From: Modestobacter sp. Leaf380
GTDB taxonomy: Bacteria > Actinomycetota > Actinomycetes > Mycobacteriales > Geodermatophilaceae
Reading direction: 5' to 3'
Assembly (NCBI RefSeq): GCF_001424485.1
Contig: NZ_LMQC01000022.1
Location: 124,001 to 188,000, forward strand
Length of the DNA stretch: 64,000 nucleotides
This document shows positions 13,867 to 22,122 of this stretch, piece after piece (position 1 is the stretch's first letter; each line of letters opens with the position of its first letter). The notes under the pieces were generated by a model that had not been told where the DNA came from, did not search any database, and saw only the letters and a program-made list of their open reading frames with translations. The position numbers were made by a program, and so were the translations under genes.

Positions 13867-14880
13867 TCAGGGGGCTGTCCGCGGCCCGTTCGCGGGGTCG
13901 CAACGGGCCTCGGTGGGCGTCTGGGGGCCGTTCGGGGAGATCGTGGTCTGCCTCACACCCCCCAGGCGCCCGAACGGGTCGGTGGAGGCAGGGTCGAAGG
14001 CGGCCCCCACGACGGCCCCCTCCCGCACCACCAGCCGCAGCAGGCCGGTGGGTGGGGCGGTGGACTCGTCAGCCGACAGCAGGGGCCCGGGGGAGGGGGC
14101 GGCCCACGCCCGGCGGTCCCCGCTGGCCCACCACGCCCCGGCGGGGACGTCGCCGGCGCCCAGCACCACGTCGGCCCCGGCCGACACCAGGCGGTCGGTG
14201 AGCTCCCGGGTGTCCGCCGCGCAGGCCGGGCTCCCGGACAGACGGACGAGCACCACGTCGCCCCGCCGGTCGGCGACGCCCACGGCCGCGAGCACCGCGT
14301 CGGCGAGCGTCGGCGTGGCGAGTCCGGCGCCGATGCCGGCGGCGGTGGCCCCGGGCGCGAGGCTCAACCCGAGGACCGTGACGCCCTGGCCGTCGACCTC
14401 GACCCGCTGCGGGCTGCCGGCCGCGGTCCCGTCCCGGCCCGCGCCCACGGGGCGCAGCCCGGCCGCCGAGAGGGCGTCCAGGGTGTCGGCTGCCGTCGCG
14501 GCGTCCGGGGTGGCGACGACGGCGACCAGGTCCACGCCGGCCGCGGCCAGGGCGGCCGCGCCGGCGGCCCCCACGGGCGTGGAGAGGTCGGCCAGGGCCA
14601 GATCGGCGTCGGTCAGGGTCGCGCCGGCCTCGGGGAAGGGGCCCGCCGGGTCGGTGAGCAGGGGCAGCGTCCGGCCGGCGAAGGCCACGTCACCGCCGAT
14701 GGCCAGGGTGAGCCCGGGCGATCCGGGCACGGGCACTGCCCCCGGCCCGGCGGCGTCGGAGCGGTCGTCCTGGCCCAGCACGGGGACGAGGACCGCGGTG
14801 GCGACCAGCAGGGCCGCACCCGTCGTCGCGGCGGGCAGCCACCGGCGGCGCGTCGTCGGGCGTGTCGCGTGTCGTCCCAC
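13867..14880 (-). CDS. CapA-like (metallophosphatase-fold) exported protein, probably degenerate
   Basis: 337 residues: a basic N-terminus and one hydrophobic anchor (about 15-37), then a domain resembling CapA/PgsA poly-gamma-glutamate or capsule proteins. The opening strand LAIGGDVAFAGR matches the CapA metal-site motif GDxxxxR. The next CapA signatures are altered: the acidic region reads ADLALADLSTPVG, and VVATPDAATAADTLDALSAAG stands where CapA has a NNH-containing motif. A catalytic role is therefore doubtful. The protein would face outward. It starts 196 bp from the end of the ssgA-like gene on the same strand. Confidence 0.6.
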   Translation of the reverse strand: MGRHATRPTTRRRWLPAATTGAALLVATAVLVPVLGQDDRSDAAGPGAVPVPGSPGLTLAIGGDVAFAGRTLPLLTDPAGPFPEAGATLTDADLALADLSTPVGAAGAAALAAAGVDLVAVVATPDAATAADTLDALSAAGLRPVGAGRDGTAAGSPQRVEVDGQGVTVLGLSLAPGATAAGIGAGLATPTLADAVLAAVGVADRRGDVVLVRLSGSPACAADTRELTDRLVSAGADVVLGAGDVPAGAWWASGDRRAWAAPSPGPLLSADESTAPPTGLLRLVVREGAVVGAAFDPASTDPFGRLGGVRQTTISPNGPQTPTEARCDPANGPRTAP

Positions 14881-15021
14881 GCTGCGGACGTTACGAGCCG
14901 CCCGAGGCTCGCGCGGCCTCCTGGGTGGCTGTCCGGGCGCGTGCGCGCGCCGTTGCCGCAGCGTCGTCCCGCGCTCGCGGCCGGTCAGCAGGCCGGTGGC
15001 AGGCGGTCCCGAGGCGACCGC

Positions 15022-15080
15022 ACGGAGTCAGGCGGGTCGGACGGGGTCAGGCGGGGTCGGGCGGGGTCGGACGGGGTCAG
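15022..15080 (-). repeat. tandem ~10-bp repeat across the ssgA-like stop codon
   Basis: About six copies of a unit close to RCGGGGTCRG (plus strand); one copy is 9 bp and the outermost differs by one base. The innermost unit includes the TGA stop of the ssgA-like gene (15077-15079), so the repeats look like an expansion of the stop-proximal TGACCCC sequence. Confidence 0.7.
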
Positions 15081-15532
15081 CGACCCGGGTCGGGGCCCTC
15101 GCCCTGCAGCAGGGCCAGCAGCTCGCCGTCCACACGCAGCAGCTCGGACTCGGCGCCGCGGGGGACCAGGCGCTCGGTCTCCCGCAGGAAGTCCGCCACC
15201 GCACTGCGGGACAGCTCGAACAGCGCGTGGCCCGAGGGTGCGCGCAGCTCCAAGAACAGCACGTCGACGGCGGTGCGTGCCGGCCACAGCCGGACGTCGC
15301 CCGCACCCGCGGGGTGCGACAGACCCGCGTGCAGCAGATCCCGGCCCAGCATCCACTCGACGCCGTCCTCCGCGCCCCCGGTGGGGGCCCCGACCCGGCC
15401 ACCGAAGCGCACCCGGACCGCGAACGGGTCGGCGGTGTCGTACAGCAGCGTCGCGGGGACCTCGGTCCAGGACGAGGGGCCGACCAGGTGCAGCGTGGTG
15501 CGGGCCGTGCAGCCCGGCGCGGGACTCGCCAT
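15077..15532 (-). CDS. SsgA-like sporulation/cell-division regulator (SALP)
   Basis: A 151-residue protein of the SsgA/SsgB family, found in morphologically complex actinobacteria, where members position FtsZ or autolysins at septation. Family landmarks: TLLYDTADPFAVRVRF, WMLGRDLLHAGL, DVRLWPAR, and the conserved block DVLFLELRAPSGHALFEL followed by FLRETERLVPRGAES. Length is typical (~140-150). It sits alone on the minus strand between a CapA-like gene and a divergent ECF sigma operon. Which SALP subgroup it belongs to cannot be fixed by eye. Confidence 0.9.
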   Translation of the reverse strand: MASPAPGCTARTTLHLVGPSSWTEVPATLLYDTADPFAVRVRFGGRVGAPTGGAEDGVEWMLGRDLLHAGLSHPAGAGDVRLWPARTAVDVLFLELRAPSGHALFELSRSAVADFLRETERLVPRGAESELLRVDGELLALLQGEGPDPGR

Positions 15533-15608
15533 GCCAGGTCAACGACCCACCGACCCGGAGGTGACGCGATCGGGCCCGGTCGTCACGGGCCACACCTCAC
15601 CCGTCCGG

Positions 15609-15644
15609 GGAGCCCCGCAGGCCCCGGTGAACCGCAGGGGCTCC
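15609..15644. promoter_or_regulatory. inverted repeat in the leader of the sigma factor gene
   Basis: GGAGCCCC at 15609-15616 and GGGGCTCC at 15637-15644 are perfect complements separated by 20 nt. It lies 25 nt before the sigma start. It may be an operator or an RNA hairpin; no -10/-35 pair is recognisable here. Confidence 0.35.
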
Positions 15645-15668
15645 TGCACACGAACCAGACGTGTGACC

Positions 15669-16319
15669 ATGGGACTCGTGACCCGACCTCAGCGGCGAGC
15701 GGAGGAGGACTCCGCGGACGCCGAGCTGATCCGTCGCGTCCAGGCCGGCGACCGCGGGGCGGTCGACGACCTCTACGACAGGTTCCGTCGCCCCGCCTTC
15801 GCGCTGGCCCGCCGTGTGCTCGCCGACGACACGCTCGCCGAGGACGTCCTCCAGGACGTCTTCCTCACCGTGTGGAAGGACCCGTTCGCCTTCGACGGCG
15901 CACGCGGGTCCTTCGGCTCCTGGCTGCTGGCCATGGTCCACCACAAGGCCGTGGACGCCGTGCGTCGCGAGGAGTCCCACCGGCGCCGGCAGACCCGCGC
16001 CGAGGACGACCTGCGCCTCACCGAGCCCATCGCCCAGCGCGACGTGGAGGACGAGGCGTGGACCCGGGTGGTCTCCGACCGCGTCCGAGCTGCCCTGCAG
16101 ACCCTGCCGGCCCCCCAGCGCGAGGCGCTGACCCTGGCCTACTACGGCGGTTACACCCAGCGGGAGGTGGCGGCCCTGACCGACACCCCGCTGGGCACCG
16201 TCAAGACCCGCATGCTCGCCGGGATGCGCCGGCTCAAGGAGAACCTGGGCGGTGTCGTCGTCGGCACCCCGATGGGCAGCGCCCTGGGTTCCGCGTCCCT
16301 CGAGGGAGGTGCCCGATGA
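15669..16319 (+). CDS. ECF RNA polymerase sigma factor, SigK-like
   Basis: 216 residues. Region 2 covers about 34-95 (DLYDRFRRPAFALARRVL, DTLAEDVLQDVFLTVW, then GSFGSWLLAMVHHKAVDAVR). Region 4 covers about 145-200 (LPAPQREALTLAYYGGYTQ, then LTDTPLGTVKTRMLAGMRRL). Pairing with a downstream RskA-type anti-sigma gene through an ATGA overlap matches the SigK/RskA arrangement. The ATG at 15669 is used; a GTG nine bases later is equally possible. Its regulon cannot be deduced here. Confidence 0.92.
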   Translation: MGLVTRPQRRAEEDSADAELIRRVQAGDRGAVDDLYDRFRRPAFALARRVLADDTLAEDVLQDVFLTVWKDPFAFDGARGSFGSWLLAMVHHKAVDAVRREESHRRRQTRAEDDLRLTEPIAQRDVEDEAWTRVVSDRVRAALQTLPAPQREALTLAYYGGYTQREVAALTDTPLGTVKTRMLAGMRRLKENLGGVVVGTPMGSALGSASLEGGAR

Positions 16320-17215
16320 CCGACGAGCGACCCCGCCGGGTCACCGACCACGACCGCTACGACGAGCTCGCCGTCGGCTGGGCGTTGCACGCCCTGGAGC
16401 CCGAGGACGAGTCCGCGTTCGCCGTCCACCTGGCCGGCTGCGACCGCTGCACCGCCACGGTGGCCGAGACCTCGGAGGTGATGGCGGCGATGGCCACCGA
16501 CCTCCCGGTCGTCGAGCCCTCCGAGGGGCTGCGCGAGAGGCTGCGCGCCGCGGTCGAGGAGACCGAACAGGTGCACCGCTCCGACGCTCCCGTCGCCGAC
16601 GCGCCGGCCGCGCCCCGCCCGGCCGTCCCGTCCGCTCCGCGCACCGCCGGTGGCACGGCGCGACCGGCCGACACCCGCCCCGGGTTCCTCGGCCCACGCC
16701 GTCGGCACGGGGCCCGCAGCACCGACCGCGCCGCCTGGCGTCGCGTCGTCCCCAACGCGTTGGTCGCTGCCGGGGTCGCGGCGATCCTCGCGCTGGGTGC
16801 CTGGAACGTCGTCGTCACCCAGGACCGGGACGCCGCCCGGGCCACCGCGTCGGTCCAGTCCCAGGTGATGGACTCGCTGCTGTCCCCGGGTCAGGCCACC
16901 ATCGCCCCGATGGAGCACGACGGGCGGACGGTCGCCACGGTCGTCGCCCGCGACGGCCAGGCCCAGGTGGTCATCGACGGCATGACGGTCAACGACACCG
17001 CCGACAGCACCTACGTGCTCTGGGGCATGACCGACGGCGCCCCGGTGCCGCTGGGCACCTTCGACGTGGTGACCGAGGGGGTGGACCTGCGCACCGTAGG
17101 GTCCGATGCGACCGGCCTGGACGACTACAGCGCCTACGGCATCAGCATCGAGGCCGGTCGACAAGCTCCGTCGGCCCCGACGGACATCGTGGCGAACGGG
17201 CAGGTGTCCAGCTGA
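16316..17215 (+). CDS. RskA-family zinc anti-sigma factor
   Basis: A 299-residue single-pass membrane protein. The cytoplasmic part (1-75) has the anti-sigma zinc motif HLAGCDRC (H-x3-C-x2-C) after YDELAVGWALHALEPEDE. A Pro/Ala/Arg-rich linker leads to a transmembrane helix near residues 144-166. The outer RskA domain follows (AQVVIDGMTVND, TYVLWGMTDGAPVPLGTFDV). It should hold the upstream sigma factor at the membrane until regulated proteolysis. Start and sigma stop share ATGA. Confidence 0.93.
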   Translation: MTDERPRRVTDHDRYDELAVGWALHALEPEDESAFAVHLAGCDRCTATVAETSEVMAAMATDLPVVEPSEGLRERLRAAVEETEQVHRSDAPVADAPAAPRPAVPSAPRTAGGTARPADTRPGFLGPRRRHGARSTDRAAWRRVVPNALVAAGVAAILALGAWNVVVTQDRDAARATASVQSQVMDSLLSPGQATIAPMEHDGRTVATVVARDGQAQVVIDGMTVNDTADSTYVLWGMTDGAPVPLGTFDVVTEGVDLRTVGSDATGLDDYSAYGISIEAGRQAPSAPTDIVANGQVSS

Positions 17216-17712
17216 ACGGTCCCGAGACGGCGACGACCCCCTCCACCCCGCCGCCCGGTCGTCCTCCCCGCGAGACGAGCGGTGCGCGGCGGGAGCGGTA
17301 CGACAACGACGACGTGCAGAGCCTGCGCGAGCGGATCGGCCGCCGTCCGTGGCGGCGCAGGATCGCCGCCAAGAAGACGCTGGACACCGCCTACCGGGTC
17401 GGCGTGGGGGTCGTCGGTGGTCTGCTGCTGGTCTTCGGGCTGGTCACCATCCCGCTGCCGGGCCCCGGCTGGCTGACCGTCATCGCGGCCCTGTTCGTGC
17501 TCGCCTCGGAGTTCACCTGGGCCGAGCGGCTGCTGGAGTTCACCAAGCGCAACGTCAAGCGGTGGACGGAGTGGTTGGGGCGTCAGCCGGTGTGGGTGCG
17601 GGTGGTCTTCGCCCTGCTCACGGCCGCGTTCGTCTACGGCGTCATCGTCGTGGTCCTGCACCTGCTCGGCGTGCCGAGCTGGGTCCCGGGGTGGGTGCCG
17701 ATGTGGCGGTGA
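17212..17712 (+). CDS. PGPGW-family (TIGR02611-like) membrane protein
   Basis: A membrane protein with the family hallmark TIPLPGPGW after a first hydrophobic segment (VGVGVVGGLLLVFGLV), the helix ASEFTWAERLLEFTKR, and a last hydrophobic segment ending near PSWVPGWVP. No ATG or GTG suits the N-terminus. A CTG at 17212 overlaps the TGA of the anti-sigma gene as CTGA and gives 166 residues with a polar leader. The alternative GTG at 17314 gives 132 residues but has no well-spaced ribosome site. Coding is certain; the start is not. It probably belongs to the sigma/anti-sigma operon. Function of the family is unknown. Confidence 0.8.
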   Translation: MNGPETATTPSTPPPGRPPRETSGARRERYDNDDVQSLRERIGRRPWRRRIAAKKTLDTAYRVGVGVVGGLLLVFGLVTIPLPGPGWLTVIAALFVLASEFTWAERLLEFTKRNVKRWTEWLGRQPVWVRVVFALLTAAFVYGVIVVVLHLLGVPSWVPGWVPMWR

Positions 17713-17759
17713 CCGTCTGGCATCATGGTCATCGCACTCAGCACGACCGCACCGCAGCC

Positions 17760-17831
17760 GGGCGATTGGCTCAGCGGTAGAGCGCTTCGTTCACACCGAA
17801 GAGGTCACTGGTTCGATCCCAGTATCGCCCA
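17760..17831 (+). tRNA. tRNA-Val (CAC)
   Basis: A 72-nt cloverleaf. The acceptor stem is GGGCGAT/ATCGCCC, the anticodon arm CTTCG-TTCACAC-CGAAG gives anticodon CAC, and the T arm holds GGTTCGATCC. CCA is not encoded. Confidence 0.96.
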
Positions 17832-17838
17832 CCCGACA

Positions 17839-17868
17839 CGGCCCCCTCCCCGACCAGGGAGGGGGCCG
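17839..17868. terminator. terminator after tRNA-Val (CAC)
   Basis: A perfect 12-bp stem, CGGCCCCCTCCC with GGGAGGGGGCCG, around CGACCA, followed by TTCGCGTT. It lies 8 nt from the stop of the convergent reductase gene and may serve both strands. Confidence 0.8.
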
Positions 17869-17875
17869 TTCGCGT

Positions 17876-18415
17876 TCAGGCGGGGCCGTAGACCAGGTGG
17901 GCGACGCCGTTGCTCAGCGCCGACGCCGACAGCAGCGCGAGCGGGGTCTCGGGGCCGCCCTCGGGGAAGAGCCGGATCCCGGCGCCCACGGCCACCGGGT
18001 AGACGAAGAGGTGCAGCTCGTCGACCAGCCGGTCGGCCAGCAGGGCCCGGACCAGGGTCACGCTCCCGCTGACGTACAGGTCGCCCTCGGCGGCCAGCGC
18101 CCGGACCCGGTCGGGGTCGTAGCCCTCCAGGACGGTGGTGTGTGCCCACTCCACCGACGGGGCCTGCGAGGCCACCACGTACTTGGCGCTGTCGTTGAAG
18201 AACGGGGCCCCCGGGTCGTCCTCGACGGTGCGGGTCGACCAGGCCGGCGCGAACATCTCGAACGTCGTGCGGCCCAGCAGGATGCCGGTCGCGTCTGCGG
18301 TGAGGGCGCCGACCGCGGCGGCCAGGTCCTCGGGGAACCCGTAGGGGAACGTCCAGGTGGGCACGTCGACGACCCCGTCGACGGTGCTGAACAGGTGGAC
18401 CTTGATCGCGCCCAT
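17876..18415 (-). CDS. dihydrofolate reductase / RibD C-terminal-like protein
   Basis: A 179-residue protein of the RibD_C superfamily, which includes many stand-alone NAD(P)H-dependent reductase-like proteins of unknown substrate. Family features: an N-terminal KVHLFSTVDGVVD strand, GILLGRTTFEMFAPAW, the KYVVAS-type strand, the glycine-containing YVSGSVTLVRALL, and DELHLFVYPVAVGAGIRLF. The ATG at 18413-18415 has GGGAG seven bases upstream. No pathway neighbours are present, so the substrate is not inferable. Confidence 0.85.
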   Translation of the reverse strand: MGAIKVHLFSTVDGVVDVPTWTFPYGFPEDLAAAVGALTADATGILLGRTTFEMFAPAWSTRTVEDDPGAPFFNDSAKYVVASQAPSVEWAHTTVLEGYDPDRVRALAAEGDLYVSGSVTLVRALLADRLVDELHLFVYPVAVGAGIRLFPEGGPETPLALLSASALSNGVAHLVYGPA

Positions 18416-18517
18416 GGGTGCTCCCGGGGTGGTGGTGGGTGACGGCTCGGTCCAGAGACTGCCGCACCGCGCCGGGCTCATCGGTTGGGCGGCGCCGGGT
18501 GGGGGAAGGGGAGGGGC

Positions 18518-18889
18518 GTGTCCGCCCAGCCCGATCGAGCCGCCCGGTTGGAGGCCGCGGTCGAGCGGGACGGCCCCACGTGCGTGTGGTGCGGGCGCAC
18601 CTTCGACCGCTGGGTGCGGCCCACCACCGAGCACGTGGTGCCCCGGGTCCGCGGGGGACCGTCCTGGGCGGAGAACGAGGTCGCCGCGTGCAGCCGCTGC
18701 AACGCCGAGCGCGGGCACCGCGGGGCCGTCGAGTGGCTGGAGGAGTGCCGGGCGCGCGGCTGGTCCCCGGACGCCGAGCGGGTCGCCCGGGCGCTGGAGT
18801 CCCTGGCCGTCGCGGTGGCGCAGCGGGGCGGGCAGCGCCGCGCCCGGCCGCACCTGGACGCCCAGCTCCGGCGCCTGCGGGCCGGGTAG
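18518..18889 (+). CDS. HNH endonuclease domain protein
   Basis: A 123-residue protein built around an HNH nuclease fold: the first zinc pair CVWCGR, then TEHVVPRVRGG supplying the catalytic His, then ENEVAACSRCNAERGHRG with the Asn/His side and the second Cys pair. Small HNH proteins of this type are widespread in actinobacteria and rarely characterised. The GTG start is supported by a GGAGGG tract just upstream. Its TAG stop forms part of the -10 box of the next gene. Confidence 0.85.
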   Translation: MSAQPDRAARLEAAVERDGPTCVWCGRTFDRWVRPTTEHVVPRVRGGPSWAENEVAACSRCNAERGHRGAVEWLEECRARGWSPDAERVARALESLAVAVAQRGGQRRARPHLDAQLRRLRAG

Positions 18890-18892
18890 CGT
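18887..18892 (+). promoter_or_regulatory. -10 box of the MOSC gene, leaderless type
   Basis: TAGCGT lies 7 nt before the GTG at 18900; its first three bases are the stop codon of the HNH gene. Confidence 0.45.
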
Positions 18893-18899
18893 CGCTGCC

Positions 18900-19439
18900 G
18901 TGGCCGCACGGGTGGAGGGCATCTGGGTGCACCCGGTGAAGAGCCTGGCGCCCGTGGACACCGCCGTCGTGCAGGTGACCCCGGCCGGGCTGGCAGGCGA
19001 CCGCACCCGCACCGTGGTCGACGTCGCCACCGGGGAGCGGTTGCGGGAGAAGACCGCCCCCGGCCTGGGCGCCGTCGTCCCCACCGGCGACGACGAGGCC
19101 GACGCCGCCGCGCTCACCGCTCTGCTGGGCCGCCCGGTGCGGCTGGCCGAGGCCGACGCGCCGCAGGTCATGGTGGCCGCGGTGCACCTGGTCAGCCGGC
19201 AGGCCCTGGAGCGCGCCGCCCGGGGTGACGTGCCCGCCGGGTGCTCGGCGGCCGACCCCCGGGCCAACCTGGTCCTGGACCTGCCCGGGGACGACGAGCG
19301 CGACTGGGTCGGCCGCGAGGTCGCGGTCGGCGGGGCGGTGCTGCGGGTCACCCGCACGCCCCGGCACTGCCTGGGCGTGTACGCCGAGGTCACGACGCCG
19401 GGACGGGTCTCCGTCGGGGACGCCGTCGCGCCGGTCTGA
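18900..19439 (+). CDS. MOSC-domain protein
   Basis: 179 residues. An N-terminal beta-barrel segment ([28 protein letters not shown]) precedes the MOSC core, which ends with the conserved cysteine in [12 protein letters not shown] and the GDAV strand. MOSC domains occur in molybdenum-cofactor sulfurases and the YiiM/YcbX group. They carry sulfur or bind Moco through this Cys. The length and the SLAP-type start resemble small YcbX-like proteins. No molybdenum enzyme is nearby. Confidence 0.85.
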   Translation: MAARVEGIWVHPVKSLAPVDTAVVQVTPAGLAGDRTRTVVDVATGERLREKTAPGLGAVVPTGDDEADAAALTALLGRPVRLAEADAPQVMVAAVHLVSRQALERAARGDVPAGCSAADPRANLVLDLPGDDERDWVGREVAVGGAVLRVTRTPRHCLGVYAEVTTPGRVSVGDAVAPV

Positions 19440-19457
19440 CCGCTGGCGCCCGGCCAC

Positions 19458-19463
19458 TACGCT
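19458..19463 (+). promoter_or_regulatory. candidate thrS promoter -10 box
   Basis: TACGCT with CTGACC at 19436-19441 as a -35 (16-nt spacer). It leaves 38 nt to the thrS start, room for an AGGAG ribosome site. Confidence 0.5.
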
Positions 19464-19501
19464 CGCAGGAGCCCGAACACCCCGATCGTCAGGAGCCCCC
19501 T

Positions 19502-21565
19502 GTGTCTGCCGCGCCCGCCGAACCCGCCGTCGTCACCGTCCGGGTGCCGGCCGGGACCACGGCCACCCAGGCGCTCAAGGACGCCGGCGTCCCGCTCAAG
19601 GGCGCCGACGCCGCTGTCGTCGTCCGGGTGGACGGCGAGCTCAAGGACCTGGCCTGGGTGCCCGACGCGGACACCGACGTCGAGCCGGTCGCCGCCTCGA
19701 GTCCCGACGGCCGGGCGGTCATCCGGCACTCGACCGCCCACGTGCTGGCGCAGGCCGTGCAGGACCTGTTCCCCGGCACCCGGCTGGGCATCGGCCCGCC
19801 CGTGGAGAACGGCTTCTACTACGACGTCGACCCGGAGCGGCCCTTCACCCCCGAGGACCTGCAGGCGATCGAGAAGCGCATGCAGGCCATCGTCAAGGAG
19901 GGCCAGTTCTTCGCCCGCCGCGAGATCAGCGACGACGACGCCCGCGCCGAGCTCGCCCACGAGCCGTACAAGCTCGAGCTCATCGGCCTCAAGGGCGGTG
20001 CCGGTGAGGCGGCGGAGGGTGCCGACGTCGAGGTGGGCGGCGCCCAGCTCACCATGTACGACAACCTCGACCCCAGGTCGAAGGAGCGGGTCTGGACCGA
20101 CCTGTGCCGGGGCCCGCACCTGCCCCGCACCTCGGGCATCCCGGCCTTCGCGCTGACCCGGGCAGCGGCCGCCTACTGGCGCGGCAGCCAGAAGAACCCG
20201 CAGTTGCAGCGGGTGTACGGCACCGCGTGGGAGTCCAAGGACGCGCTGAAGGCCCACCAGGAGCAGCAGGCCGAGGCCGAGCGCCGCGACCACCGCAAGC
20301 TGGGCACCGAGCTGGACCTCTTCAGCTTCCCCGACCAGGTGGGGTCCGGGCTGGCGGTGTTCCACCCCAAGGGCGGGATCATCCGGCGCGAGCTGGAGAA
20401 GTACAGCCAGCGGCGGCACGAGGAGGCCGGCTACTCCTTCGTCAACACCCCGCACATCACCAAGGGCCAGCTGTTCGAGACCTCGGGCCACCTGGACTGG
20501 TACGCCGAGGGCATGTACCCGGCGATGCAGCTGGACGAGGAGCGCGACAGCGAGGGCGTCGTCCGCAAGCAGGGGCAGGACTACTACCTCAAGCCGATGA
20601 ACTGCCCGATGCACAACCTGGTCTTCGACTCCCGCGGCCGGTCCTACCGTGAGCTGCCGCTGCGGCTGTTCGAGTTCGGCACCGTGTACCGCTACGAGAA
20701 GTCCGGGGTCGTGCACGGGCTGACCCGGGCCCGCGGGTTCACCCAGGACGACGCGCACATCTACTGCACCCCCGAGCAGATGGCCGGTGAGCTCAAGGCG
20801 CTGCTGGACTTCGTGCTGGGCCTGCTGGCCGACTACGGCCTCAGCGACTTCTACCTGGAGCTGTCCACCCGGAACCCGGAGAAGTCCGTGGGCACCGACG
20901 AGAGCTGGGAGCGGGCCACCGAGGCGCTGCGCCAGGCCGCCGTCGACTCCGGCCTGGAGCTGGTCCCGGACCCGGGCGGCGCCGCCTTCTACGGCCCGAA
21001 GGTCTCGGTGCAGGCCAAGGACGCCATCGGGCGCACCTGGCAGATGTCGACCATCCAGGTCGACTTCAACCTGCCCGAGCGCTTCGGCCTGGAGTACACC
21101 GCCGCCGACGGCTCCCGGCAGCGACCGGTGATGCTGCACCGGGCGCTGTTCGGCTCGATCGAGCGGTTCTTCGGCGTCCTCACCGAGCACTACGCCGGTG
21201 CCTTCCCGGCCTGGCTCGCCCCGGTGCAGGTCGTCGGCATCCCGATCACCGACGAGCAGGTGCCCTACCTGACCGAGGTCGCCACCCGGCTGCGGGCCCG
21301 GGGCCTGCGGGTCGAGGTCGACGACTCCGACGACCGCATGCAGAAGAAGATCCGCACCGCCTCCAAGCAGAAGGTGCCCTTCGTGCTCATCGCCGGCGCC
21401 ACCGACGCCGAGGCCGGTGCGGTGTCCTTCCGCTACCGCGACGGCAGCCAGCGCAACGGGGTGCCCGTCGACGAGGCCGTCGAGGCGATCGCGGACTGGG
21501 TGGCCCGGCGCCGCAACGACGACCCGACCGCCCCCGTGGCGGAGTCGGTCGAGAGCACCGCGTGA
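19502..21565 (+). CDS. thrS: threonine--tRNA ligase
   Basis: 687 residues. An N-terminal TGS domain ([20 protein letters not shown]) is followed by the editing domain, whose zinc-like HxxxH site is [16 protein letters not shown]. The class II core has motif 2 around [20 protein letters not shown], the zinc Cys in LKPMNCPMH, and motif 3 [18 protein letters not shown]. The C-terminal anticodon-binding domain has [12 protein letters not shown]. The GTG start follows AGGAG. It leads the thrS-HIT-pgsA-patA-pimA operon, seen in the same order in Mycobacterium. Confidence 0.97.
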   Translation: MSAAPAEPAVVTVRVPAGTTATQALKDAGVPLKGADAAVVVRVDGELKDLAWVPDADTDVEPVAASSPDGRAVIRHSTAHVLAQAVQDLFPGTRLGIGPPVENGFYYDVDPERPFTPEDLQAIEKRMQAIVKEGQFFARREISDDDARAELAHEPYKLELIGLKGGAGEAAEGADVEVGGAQLTMYDNLDPRSKERVWTDLCRGPHLPRTSGIPAFALTRAAAAYWRGSQKNPQLQRVYGTAWESKDALKAHQEQQAEAERRDHRKLGTELDLFSFPDQVGSGLAVFHPKGGIIRRELEKYSQRRHEEAGYSFVNTPHITKGQLFETSGHLDWYAEGMYPAMQLDEERDSEGVVRKQGQDYYLKPMNCPMHNLVFDSRGRSYRELPLRLFEFGTVYRYEKSGVVHGLTRARGFTQDDAHIYCTPEQMAGELKALLDFVLGLLADYGLSDFYLELSTRNPEKSVGTDESWERATEALRQAAVDSGLELVPDPGGAAFYGPKVSVQAKDAIGRTWQMSTIQVDFNLPERFGLEYTAADGSRQRPVMLHRALFGSIERFFGVLTEHYAGAFPAWLAPVQVVGIPITDEQVPYLTEVATRLRARGLRVEVDDSDDRMQKKIRTASKQKVPFVLIAGATDAEAGAVSFRYRDGSQRNGVPVDEAVEAIADWVARRRNDDPTAPVAESVESTA

Positions 21566-22122
21566 ACCCCGACGAGGGCGGGCCCACGACGGTCTTCGAG
21601 CAGCTGTGGACGCCCTACCGGATGGCCTACATCAAGGGCGAGGGCAAGCCCACCGGTGACCACGACTGCCCGTTCTGCCTGATCCCGGCGATGACCGACG
21701 AGGACGGCCTGGTGGTGGCCCGCGGCGAGACCGTCTTCGTGGTCCTCAACCTGTTCCCCTACAACGCCGGGCACCTGATGGTGGTGCCCTACCGGCACGT
21801 GGCCGACTACACCGACCTGACGACGGGCGAGGTCGCCGAGCTGGGTGACCTCACCCAGACGGCGATGCGGGTCGTCCGCGAGGTCAGTGGGGCCCACGGC
21901 TTCAACATCGGGATGAACCAGGGCTCGGTCGCCGGCGCCGGCATCGCCGACCACCTGCACCAGCACGCGGTGCCGCGCTGGGGTGGGGACACGAACTTCA
22001 TGCCGGTCCTCGGTCTCACCCGGGTGCTGCCGCAGGTGCTGGGGGAGACCCGGCAGCTGCTGGCCGACGCCTGGCCCACCCCGCCCGCTCCGCCCACCCC
22101 GCCCGCCCCCGAGGCCGGCTGA
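21562..22122 (+). CDS. HIT-family hydrolase/phosphorylase (diadenosine tetraphosphate type)
   Basis: 186 residues. The HIT catalytic motif is [10 protein letters not shown] (H-x-H-x-H), preceded by [22 protein letters not shown] pair near the N-terminus is typical of the mycobacterial Ap4A-phosphorylase-like branch (Rv2613c type), which occupies the same genomic position. It probably degrades Ap4A or related dinucleotides. A Pro/Ala-rich tail ends the protein. GTG overlaps the thrS stop (GTGA). Confidence 0.92.
   Translation: MNPDEGGPTTVFEQLWTPYRMAYIKGEGKPTGDHDCPFCLIPAMTDEDGLVVARGETVFVVLNLFPYNAGHLMVVPYRHVADYTDLTTGEVAELGDLTQTAMRVVREVSGAHGFNIGMNQGSVAGAGIADHLHQHAVPRWGGDTNFMPVLGLTRVLPQVLGETRQLLADAWPTPPAPPTPPAPEAG

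Noticed and set aside
14862-15668. N-terminal extension of the ECF sigma factor by ~270 codons
   Set aside because: The upstream part overlaps the ssgA-like gene antisense and is low-complexity; sigma region 2 begins shortly after the ATG at 15669.
17701-17760. A promoter for tRNA-Val (CAC)
   Set aside because: TGACCG and CATCAT-like sequences are present, but no pair had both acceptable sequence and spacing.
13477-17831. tRNA genes as integration (att) sites of a mobile island
   Set aside because: No integrase, excisionase or direct att repeat is visible. The shared tRNA-Val sequence is in inverted orientation and explained by isoacceptor similarity.
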